Positions 51,431-64,000 of a stretch of 64,000 bases of DNA are shown piece after piece. The notes under the pieces were generated by a model, which searched no databases, was not told where the DNA came from, and saw nothing but the letters and a program-made list of their open reading frames with translations. The position numbers and the translations under genes are program-made. The stretch is taken from assembly GCA_027625915.1 (NCBI GenBank), contig JANTQA010000063.1, positions 2,976,001 to 3,040,000 of the forward strand. The letters run 5' to 3'. Source of the stretch: Anaeramoeba flamelloides (lineage: Eukaryota; Metamonada; Anaeramoebidae). The first letter of the stretch is position 1; each line of letters begins with the position of its first letter.

Positions 51431-51910
51431 AAAAAGAGTTTAGTTTCCGCTTTATGTAATTTTGTAGCTATATAATTGCTGTTCAAACCTTTTTCTTATT
51501 ATTACACAAATGAAATAACGACAAAAATAAAGCAAATGATTAAAAATAGTTTTAACATTTCAATTCATTTTTTAATTTTGATTTAAATACTAAAAATTAA
51601 TGATATATGTTTAAATAGTGGTGAAAAGTGGGTTCCGTAAATAAATTAACTGTGATTAATTTTACTTTTTGATAATAAAAGAATCAATTTAAAAACCTTG
51701 AAAAGGTATTTCAGTATGATGAAAAAAATTGTTTAAAAAATTAAAAAAAAAAAAAAAAAAAAATATTTCTGTAACCAGTAATTTAAATTTTAATCATAAT
51801 TTTACCAAACAAACAAGTAACAAAATTGGATTTTTTTCTTCTTAACTGCGAAGAATATTAAATAAATAAAAGAAAAAAATTAATGTATTTAAAGTTGGAT
51901 TGAAGATCAT

Positions 51911-56391
<4,481 letters not shown>

Positions 56392-57109
56392 AATAGAGAA
56401 AATAAGAGTTAAAAATAAAAAAGAAAAAAGGTAAAAATGAAAAAATGGTTTTTCCTTTCTTGAATTCCACCTTGTCTTTGAACACAAAACTTGTCTTTTT
56501 GAGATTACAAATCTTTTTTGTTTTATTTTCTTATTTTGTTTACTTTGAGACTGTTTTCTGTAAAAATTTTAAAAAAAACTTTTCCAATCAATTCAAGGCC
56601 TTTTCCTTTTGTAAATGAAAACAGACTCAAAATTGTTAGCAATTGAGGTTAACAAAGAATAAATCTGTTCATTACTATTTTTCAATCTTCAAAGGATGCA
56701 CAATAACAAATACAAACACAAGTTTGATGGTAACATGTTTGTGATGAAAGATTAAGAAAAGTATTCAAGTTTAAAACAACTTGGTTCTCTTTGGTGTTTT
56801 GAAATTAAGTGAACAAACCAACCCAAGTCCAATCTCAACATTTGTTTTGTTTCTTTGAACAATTAAAGACAAATTTCGATAAAAGGAAGTTCGAAGATTG
56901 ACAATGAAACGGATTTAATCAATCAGATAAAGTTGATCGAAAATTCCTAGTTGTTTTTATTTGGTTAAAGTACTAGTTTCTTCCTTACTCTTTATCCCAA
57001 CTTTAAACCTATTGTAAAATAAAAAACACTCGATTTTAAAAAAACAAATTCTTGTATGAAGTTTTGAAATAGAAGTATTTTGTCTTGAGTTGATTTTTTT
57101 TTGTTAATT

Positions 57110-57810
57110 CTGCAAGACAAGTATAATTTTAGCAAAAAAAAATCTCTAAATTTTGTATTTTTAAAATACACTCATATAATAAACATTATTATATATAACA
57201 AATTTCAAAAAGGTTTACAACTTTAATAGATATTAATAGGAATTGAAAAAAAATGAAATTTTTTCGTAATATTTTTTTCATTTTTAATTGTAAACTTTTT
57301 GAATTTTTTAATTGACTTTATAGAGAGATAAATTTCAAGTATTTTTTTAATAGTCTAAAAGGAAACATATTTTTCAATTTTAAAACAGCACAAAATATTT
57401 TAATCAAAAGATATCACTAAATTAAATTGAAATTCTGATTTTTTATCTGTTTTTGGAATATTTTTTATCATTTTATTTTTTTCCATTTTTGAGTTTTTAT
57501 ATCCGTTCCCGGTTGTTTTCAGCAAATTGCTTCAACATTTATTCTTTTTTTAATCTTAATGTTCAATCAAAAATTAATTCATTTCAACTTATTTCATTAA
57601 AAAAATACCCTGAAAATAGGTGTTTTTTTCAAAAGTCGGTATTTATGAAAAGGGGGGTATTCAGATTTTCATTAGTTTAATAGCTATCCTTTTTTATTAC
57701 ATAAAATTATGATAACTTTGAAAAAATAATTTATAAAAGAAGTATAACTAAAATCCAATATCAAGTTTTGGCTAACTTTAATTTTTGGTGTTTAAATTTT
57801 CCTAGTAGTG
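57110..57810. mobile_element. CACTA-like non-autonomous element, copy 2
   Basis: Matches 23820-24710 closely over its length, for example cactcatataataaacatta, tttacaactttaatagatat and aaagtcggtatttatgaaaa. It lacks the MITE present in copy 1. The right end is aaattttcctagtagtg. The left end is eroded, so the inverted repeat is visible only in part. Confidence 0.7.
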
Positions 57811-58894
57811 TGTTGTCCTTTCTTTTTTAAATTTTTTACTGGGGATTTGTTAAAGGTAAAAAAAAATCGAACAACCTTTGATTTTTTTTAAGCTCTAAAA
57901 AAAAAATCGAGAAAAATAATTTATTGTTGAAATATAAAAAAAATTAATATATTTTTACAAATTTTGTATTGTTAAAATAACAAGCAAAAACTCGTAAATA
58001 TATGTTTTGAATTACAAACTATGATTTTTTTTTTTTTAAGGTTTATGGATAAATGAGTATTCCTATTTGATATCCCATAGGGAATGGAATGACAATCTTA
58101 ACAAATAAAAATGATTTTAAAAAATTTAAATTCAAAGAAAGCACAAAATATCGCAGATTTTATGATTTTTGAGAGTTTAAATTATTCAAGGGAAAATTAA
58201 ATTATCCAAAATTTTTCATTAAATTTTGTAAAATCAAGACAATTTTAAAACTAATTTTTTTTTCTAAATTTTACCTGTGTTAATCCAAATTATTGTCGAG
58301 TATCTAAGTACATTTGTAGTAAACTACATGGCAATTGAAAATAATTAGGATCGATCTAGGGAAAATGAAATTTAATATACAAAATTTTGGAAGGTAAAAA
58401 TGTAATATTCAAGATAAAAATGTTGCAAATAAAAGGTAAACTTTTTCATAAAAAAAAAATACTAAATGATAATTTTTAACAAGAACTCTTAACTCTATAT
58501 TATTTTTACCCAATTAATAATAATTTATTCATAACCAACAATATCTACCACTGATAAAATAAATATAGTTCTTTATAGGTCTAATAAAACTTAAAATAAA
58601 TAATTTAGTAATTGGAATTTCAATGTGGGGGTAATTTGATCTCAATCTCATTTTTAAAAATTTTAAATCAGTCTTTCATTTATATTTCTTCATTTACCAA
58701 TATTCACCCCCCCGCACAACATATAATCATCAAAAGGAGCTGAAAACAAACTAATAAAGAACTTACATTATAATCTATTTTCTTTGAAACCTCTGTTTGA
58801 CCAAGAAAAAAAAAAAGGAAAATGAAGTGAAATTGTTTTCATTTTTTATTATAAAAATACTATAATGTATATATGATATTGTTTTCTTAAAGGG

Positions 58895-60168
58895 TGTGTA
58901 TCAAAAAAGCAATTCGAAAAAAGACGTATCAAAAGCAAAATTATTCTCTAAAAACAGAGTCGATTTTTAAAGAAACTTTTTCCCTAGAAAAAACAGTAAA
59001 TTTTCAAATAATCCGAAAAATTCCAAAAAATATCAAATTAGTTTCTGTTTTAAATTATGATCAACATATCAATTAGTTCAACACAGAAATAGATTTAATT
59101 GTGTGTATATCTATATGATGTTGTGTGTGTGTGTGTATGTGTGTGTGCATATAGTGTTTAAGGTTGGGTGTTGTACTGGAACAAGAACAATGTGAATAAA
59201 ATGTGTCGGTTTAAAGTGTAGTTTGGATTTTATGTTCTACATGTACAAAAAGTGATGTCTTAATATTTTAGCTTTTTTAACAAATTTGTCATTTACCCAA
59301 AAACTATAAAATATTAAGACATTAATTTTTGCACATGTGTATGATCACACATATTTCTTACAAATTAAAAATAAATCACTCAGATTCTATTAAGGACTAT
59401 TCGAATTTTATGCTCTGTGGGGATCGAAATACAATACTATAAACAGAAAAAAAGCTTTAAAAGACAATGGATTGAGGAAAAGTCAAAATATTGTAATTTT
59501 TGGAATTGTTGAGTTTTTTTAGATTTGGCTAGATAATCATTTATTGATCCAAAAACTTTTTGAATTTCCCGAACAAAACAAGGCAAAACTAAAAAGCTAT
59601 TTTTTTTTGATATTAAGAAACTGTTACTCCACTTTCTTTTCAAGTATATTTATGCTCTCTTGCTACACTCTAACATACTTGAAAAGAAAGTGGATTGACA
59701 TTTTCCTAATCAAATTTTTTTCTTCAAAATTTGTTGGGAATAATTTGGATTTGATGAAGGAAAATTGTTTTTTGTCCAACTCAAAATTTTCCAAAAAAAC
59801 CCTAAATTTTTCAAATTAGTAAGATCCCTTAGATTAAGTTTCTTTTAAGTCTATAAATATGTTACTAGGTGGAAAAATAGTATTCACTAACCATAAAATT
59901 CGAATAACCCTTAATCATTTATGAATTAACATTTCAAAGATCATTGGCTTATTGATTGTCTGTGAAATATTTTTTTTTCATTTTGTGTTCTGTATTCAGG
60001 ATTTTTCTGTCCAAAACAAGAAAACCCCAAAATACTGAACTACTAGGTTTTTTTCATTTCAAAGTTCTTAATAATAGAAAAGATTATTTATTATTATTTG
60101 AAAAAAATAATAATAAACATAATCATATTAATAAAAATAATAGTCAAAATAAAAATGTTATTTCTTGA
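58895..60168 (+). CDS. Doubtful two-exon hypothetical gene, C-terminal part
   Basis: Two + strand stretches look more protein-like than their surroundings. 58895-59076 would encode KKTYQKQNYSLKTESIFKET and more, preceded by an acceptor-like ttttcttaaag. 59998-60168 would encode SKTRKPQNTELLGFFHFK, then an Asn-rich end (KNNNKHNHINKNNSQNK) before TGA, preceded by ttctgtattcag. An Asn-rich C-terminus is typical of this genome's proteins. No homology was recognised. I could not fix a donor between the pieces or an upstream start, and a repeat lies between them. They may be unrelated. Confidence 0.2.
59239..59338. repeat. 100-bp inverted repeat
   Basis: Arms acatgtacaaaaagtgatgt followed by cttaatattttag, and the inverse ctataaaatattaagacatt followed by aatttttgcacatgt, surround a ~35-bp loop. 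A perfect transcript of it could form a 33-bp hairpin. It may be a tiny MITE. No second copy was seen. Confidence 0.6.
59535..59920 (+). repeat. Dispersed repeat H, copy 2
   Basis: Counterpart of 34880-35300. The frame here stays open for about 90 codons on the + strand but shows no recognisable domain. It is possibly old LINE coding sequence. Confidence 0.4.
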
Positions 60169-60237
60169 TGGGGTTGACAAAAGAAAAGAATAAAACAAGG
60201 TGAAAAATAAATAAAAGCAAATCTAAAGGTTAAAATT

Positions 60238-61806
60238 TTATTTCTTTGATGGGACAATAACAGATATCATTTGTTTATATAATTGATTATTTATTAATTT
60301 CCATCTTTGGTTTTCTTTTTTAACTCTCTCCAATTCTTCTAAAAGGAGATTAACATCTATATTTTTTTTTTTTTTTTTTTTAAGTTCATTTTCGATTTGT
60401 TCTTGATTGTCATCTGATTTGTTGTTTTTTTGAGGGAAAAAATAAGATTTTTGTTTTCGAATTTGAGAAACCCAATTTTTTTTTTCATTGTATTGCTTTT
60501 GGTTATAATTAGAATCGGATTTAAGCAAAATTGGAACCAAGCCAACTTCGTCTTGTTTCCATAGGGAGTGTTTTTTCAAAGGCACAATTGGCTGGGTAAT
60601 TCTTGGGTTTAATTTGATATTTTTTTTATTTGAGTGGCCTTTTTTTTTGAATTGCCGTTGCTGTTGTTGTTTTTGCTTTTGTTGCACTAACTGTTGCAAG
60701 AGCAAATTGCCCGAGTCCACAAAATTGATTGAAACAATTTTTTTGGAATGCTTTTTAAATAAGCTAATTGTTTGTCTTGTGGTGATATCCCAAATACGGA
60801 TGGCGCCAGAGCTATCGCCAGATACTAAAATGGTGCCGTCTGGTGAGCATGCTAAAGAAAGCAGAGGGAATTCATGTCCATAGAACTCATATTCACTTAT
60901 TTGTTCGAATTGCTCGTTTGAATTGCCTTCGTTGCTTTGCTCTTCGTCGTTCGTGGTTTTCAAATTGGAAGAGACCAAAAAAGATGTGCGTTGCGTGTTG
61001 CGGATTTTCCTCACAGAATCAATTTCTTTTAATTCAATTTGATAAATATGGCCATTGTCACAGCCAACCCAAAGCGCAGTTTCGCAGTTATCTGCTGTGA
61101 CAGATCGGATCATCGAAGGCAGCAAAAGCGATCCCAATAATTCACCATTGCACCCAAGATCATAAATTTTACAGGTTCTGTCCAAAGAGCCCGTTATGAT
61201 TTTGTCTTGTGGGGTACAAAAGATGGTGGTTACTTCCAGTGTGTGATCAGCCCATTTGTGAACTGGTAGAATTCTTTTTTGTTCGTTGAACTGCTCTGAA
61301 TTATTACCATCATTTCCATCTTCATCGTCATCAAAGTCAAAATCATAATTGTCGTTGCCTTGGTTCTTGCCTTGAAGAATTTCTGATATTTTCCAACATG
61401 ACACCACAGAATCTTTCCCCGCAGATATTAAATGGCACTCGTCGTTTGTCAATTTTAAACAAGTGATTTCTCTGAAATGCGCACTAAAGAAATTTAATAA
61501 GCGCCCCGTTGGTACATGCCAGATATATATTTTCCCTTCGGCGTCACCTACAAATAAAAATTCCGATCCACACGTTGAAACTAATGCCGTGGGTATCACT
61601 AGTAAACTACTTTTCATAATGCTTGACTGGATTTGATAACTAAAATGTTGCAACGTGCGTGGCTTGGAATTTTGGATCGATACAAATCCCTTATTAGTTA
61701 AACTTAAAACAGGTGTCCCTGTTTTGTAATGCTTGATGACAGTCCCATCATTAAGCGACCATAAGAAAATACCTTCCAACGAAGAAGAAAGAACTACAAG
61801 ACTCAT
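60238..61806 (-). CDS. WDR18: WDR18 / IPI3 family WD-repeat protein
   Basis: Single exon, 522 residues. Ipi3/WDR18 is a core subunit of the Rix1-Ipi1-Ipi3 (PELP1-TEX10-WDR18) complex, which acts in the nucleus on pre-60S particles, in ITS2 processing and in recruiting Rea1. A beta-propeller spans about residues 1-360. The most diagnostic part reads GKIYIWHVPTGRLLNFFSAH, then REITCLKLTNDECHLISAGK and DSVVSCWKI, as in WDR18. Further blades are WADHTLEVTTIF...GSLDRTCKIYDL and FYGHEFPLLSLACSPDGTIL...GAIRIWDI. An acidic Asn/Asp insert lies near 150-170. A basic, low-complexity stretch (about 370-485) precedes a C-terminal helix, LLLEELERVKKENQRWKLIN, equivalent to the Ipi3 dimerisation helix. The ATG at 61806 starts at the first propeller strand. 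The assignment is strong. Confidence 0.9.
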   Translation of the reverse strand: MSLVVLSSSLEGIFLWSLNDGTVIKHYKTGTPVLSLTNKGFVSIQNSKPRTLQHFSYQIQSSIMKSSLLVIPTALVSTCGSEFLFVGDAEGKIYIWHVPTGRLLNFFSAHFREITCLKLTNDECHLISAGKDSVVSCWKISEILQGKNQGNDNYDFDFDDDEDGNDGNNSEQFNEQKRILPVHKWADHTLEVTTIFCTPQDKIITGSLDRTCKIYDLGCNGELLGSLLLPSMIRSVTADNCETALWVGCDNGHIYQIELKEIDSVRKIRNTQRTSFLVSSNLKTTNDEEQSNEGNSNEQFEQISEYEFYGHEFPLLSLACSPDGTILVSGDSSGAIRIWDITTRQTISLFKKHSKKIVSINFVDSGNLLLQQLVQQKQKQQQQRQFKKKGHSNKKNIKLNPRITQPIVPLKKHSLWKQDEVGLVPILLKSDSNYNQKQYNEKKNWVSQIRKQKSYFFPQKNNKSDDNQEQIENELKKKKKKNIDVNLLLEELERVKKENQRWKLINNQLYKQMISVIVPSKK

Positions 61807-64000
61807 TTTTAATGCTTTTTTTTTTTAATGAAATCGAAAATGCAAAGCAAAAAAGAAATAAAAAAAAATAAAATGATCTGAAAGATTATTACGAATATTT
61901 TTTTTAAAAAATTTAAAATATTTAAGGTTATGTAAATAATGAGTTCTGAAATACTACGGTGGTTATTGGGTGTTATAGCCAAGTTAAAAGTTTGTCTAAT
62001 TCACAATTCTGATAAGAAGAAAAATTTGAAATAATTGTTGATAATAGAGATTAAACCAGAAAATATTTTTACTTTTTTCTTTGTTCACTTCTTTTTTCTA
62101 TTTTTTTATTGAACGAAGAAATTTTTCATGAAATTGTCATGAAATTTGGGTGACCTTATTATTTGTTAATTCTTTTTTACTGGGATGCATATAATAAGAA
62201 CTAAAAAATCAAAAAGAAACTTGGGGTTCAGAATTAGAAAGGATAATAAGTAGGAATTGTCTACAGTTTAAATTTCGAATTCTAGTAGATGAAACTGTGT
62301 TCTTTATTTATATATTGTTTTTTTATTATTATATATATTGTATTATTAAGTTTTGTTTATTTCCACGGATAAACGCATAGACATGGTAGTTTAACGGTAA
62401 AAAATCTAAATAATTTTTGGAATCTTTTTCTTTCTTTTTTTTGTTATTTGTTTTATTAATTTTCTTATTAGTCCTTTACTTTGTTGATAAACAAACACTG
62501 CTTTTATTGAGACCATTTTCGCAATTTAATTTTTTTTTCATTCAATCAATATATTTTAAAAATTAATATTGAGTATCTAATCATATTATTAATTCGGTGT
62601 TGGGTATATAAAGACATGTTGACTGGATGAGTACAATATGGCATATAAACCGTTTGTTGGTTTATGGATTTTATTTTTAACAGTTTCCTCTTTTTTTATT
62701 TGTTCTTTATACACAACCTAGCATATGAAAAATTTTCAATCCTTCAGGTTTTTTTTATTCTCCAAATAATTATAGATGGTGGAACTAAGTGAATTAGTTA
62801 TATAATATACAAATTTAAAAACATTTAGGTTGGTTAAAGACTATCGGGTGTTGTATTGTAGAATTGTGTTATATTTCTATTTTCTCAAATAAATGAATGG
62901 TTTTTTGATTTTATTTTTTGTTATCTTGTAACCACTAATAACAAAGTTACCATTGTGGGTCTTGTTAATTTGGGTAGTTTCAATTTGATAAGTAAAAGTA
63001 ATTTCTTAATATTTACTAAATACATCCCGAAATGGAAATTTAATTATACAAATATGTTCTTCTGTATTTTTAAAACATCGCATTTTTAAAAATTATTTTT
63101 TTCCAAATCAGTGTTTTAAAAAAATATATTTTGAAAAATAAATCTTGAAAAAAAAATAATATTTATTTTTTTGATTTTTTATACTTTTTACCTTTTCCAA
63201 ATTTCCCTTTTTAAGTTGTTTGGGTTCCTCCTCTTTTTGTTTTTTTAGGTGCTTGGAGAGGTTCAAGGAATAAAAAATCATTATAAGAATTGGTGGACTT
63301 GGTCATGACTTACCTAACCAAACCTGTTAATGATCAGATCTAAAATGAATTGAGCTGGACTTATGCAACTGTGGAGAAATGAATCCAACGAATGCGATCT
63401 GAAGTCAACCAAAGTGAACCGAATTGAACTTTCCGTACAATCTGTCGAGTCGTTACCTGGACTGGGTTTTTGCTGTCAAGTCGGTATCTTGTACTGGGAT
63501 TTTGCGAAAACAAGATTTGGGAAACTTGCAAAAAAAAAAGCAACTCAATTTTGTAAAACAAAATCTTATTCTTAAAACCTTAGCACTTTATAGAATCAAA
63601 CCATCTATAAAGTTTCTAAAAAACTTAATAAAGTAACCTATTTCATTTGTTCTATAGTTGTTCAAATATTTAGATCTCTTTATTAAAACAAGAAATTATT
63701 GAAAATATTGATCATTTTTTATGGGTCTATCCTTCCTCTGTAAAAGATAGATTAATATTTCATAACAAATTAAAAAAAAAAAAAAAAATCTTAATGAATT
63801 AATTTAAAACAAACAGTTTGAAACTATTTTCATTAAATAATAATCGTGAAATCTATGATTTTAAGCATAAATTTCTTTTTGGGAATTTAAGTAAATGGGT
63901 ATCCAGAGTGTAATTTACACTTCTTCAACAATAAAAAAAATAAAAAATATTTATTGTTTTTTTTCTGTGTATTCCTTAAAAATTTTGATTATTAATAAAA
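61807..64000. other. Spacer upstream of WDR18 to the window end
   Basis: The WDR18 promoter should lie just above 61806. No gene was recognised. 63300-63520 is clearly richer in G and C than its surroundings and open in two frames. It merges into the LINE fossil at 63640-63960. Confidence 0.5.
63640..63960 (+). mobile_element. LINE fossil, 3' end
   Basis: The stretch reads QEIIENIDHFLWVYPSSVKD then RLIFHNKL, matching the LINE remnant on the - strand at 36300-36400. The downstream part (gtgtaatttacacttcttca then an A-rich tail) matches the tails at 35395-35480 (inverse) and 29640-29665. Upstream coding similarity could extend to about 63550 but is uncertain. It is degenerate. Confidence 0.55.

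Larger units (their letters stand above)
45177..51910. other. Long repeat-bearing spacer upstream of the RGS-DUF547 gene
   Basis: No gene was recognised in 6.7 kb. Repeats seen are MITE C2 (about 47403-47790), a partial family A MITE (about 47884-48025), MITE B3 (49285-49826) and repeat F copy 2 (50745-51430). 45180-47400 and 48030-49280 contain only A/T-rich DNA with short frames. The promoter of the RGS gene should be near 45177-45700. Confidence 0.5.
56392..60237. other. Spacer upstream of the E2 gene
   Basis: It contains CACTA-like copy 2 (57110-57810), a GT-rich microsatellite (about 59122-59148), a small hairpin repeat (59239-59338) and repeat H copy 2 (59535-59920). A doubtful + strand gene may occupy 58895-60168. 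I see nothing in 57815-58600. The E2 promoter should lie just above 56391. Confidence 0.5.

Noticed and set aside
59100-59150. GT-rich tract as a telomere-like repeat
   Set aside because: It is a plain (gt)n microsatellite with interruptions, single and internal.
62375-62450. tRNA-like D-arm (tggtagtttaacggta)
   Set aside because: The word resembles the start of a tRNA, but no pairing acceptor stem, anticodon arm or T-loop (TTCGA) follows.

Overview
The window is eukaryotic nuclear DNA from a very A+T-rich protist. Intergenic DNA is dominated by A and T runs. Genes carry spliceosomal GT-AG introns, and the proteins contain asparagine and lysine-rich low-complexity tracts. The gene set (a very long zizimin-type DOCK exchange factor, an RGS-DUF547 protein, a PAS coiled-coil protein, calmodulin, an E2, a vesicle-tethering FAM91 and a pre-ribosomal WDR18) fits a free-living amoeboid protist. 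Anaeramoeba (Metamonada) is my best guess from memory of its gene families. Nothing here proves it, and Dictyostelium-like amoebae share the composition.

Layout. 1-2576 is non-coding, with a 195-bp MITE and a cluster of ATCGCGAT-like octamers. 2577-5783 (-) is an intronless FAM91. 5784-10119 holds a partial MITE and a 1.2-kb foldback structure. 10120-20932 (+) is a DOCK gene; its first intron, by my model, is 3.57 kb and contains a 1.65-kb element with ~240-bp terminal inverted repeats. 20933-25697 is a mosaic of nested repeats, including a 0.9-kb element with CACTA-like ends that has itself received a MITE. 25698-26300 (+) is a calmodulin with one intron. 26301-31218 contains repeats and a LINE 3' end. 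31219-37866 (-) is a PAS coiled-coil gene in four exons, with two introns of 2.6 and 2.9 kb that hold a MITE and LINE fossils. 37867-41397 holds another foldback element and a MITE bounded by TA microsatellites. 41398-45176 (-) is a two-exon coiled-coil/RGS/DUF547 gene. 45177-51910 is repeat-bearing intergenic DNA. 51911-56391 (-) is a five-exon UBE2D/E-type ubiquitin-conjugating enzyme with one 3.6-kb intron. 56392-60237 holds a second CACTA-like copy and a doubtful small gene. 60238-61806 (-) is WDR18/IPI3. 61807-64000 ends in a LINE fossil.

There is no operon-like arrangement. The genes are independent housekeeping and signalling genes: trafficking (FAM91), Rho/Rac-type GTPase activation (DOCK), G-protein or calcium signalling (RGS-DUF547, calmodulin), ubiquitin transfer (E2) and ribosome assembly (WDR18). 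The most distinctive features are the two intron size classes (67-183 nt against 0.9-3.6 kb), with the large introns acting as reservoirs for at least six repeat families, and the RGS-DUF547 fusion. Splice sites were placed by eye from conserved domains, GT/AG ends and phase agreement. No transcript evidence was available.
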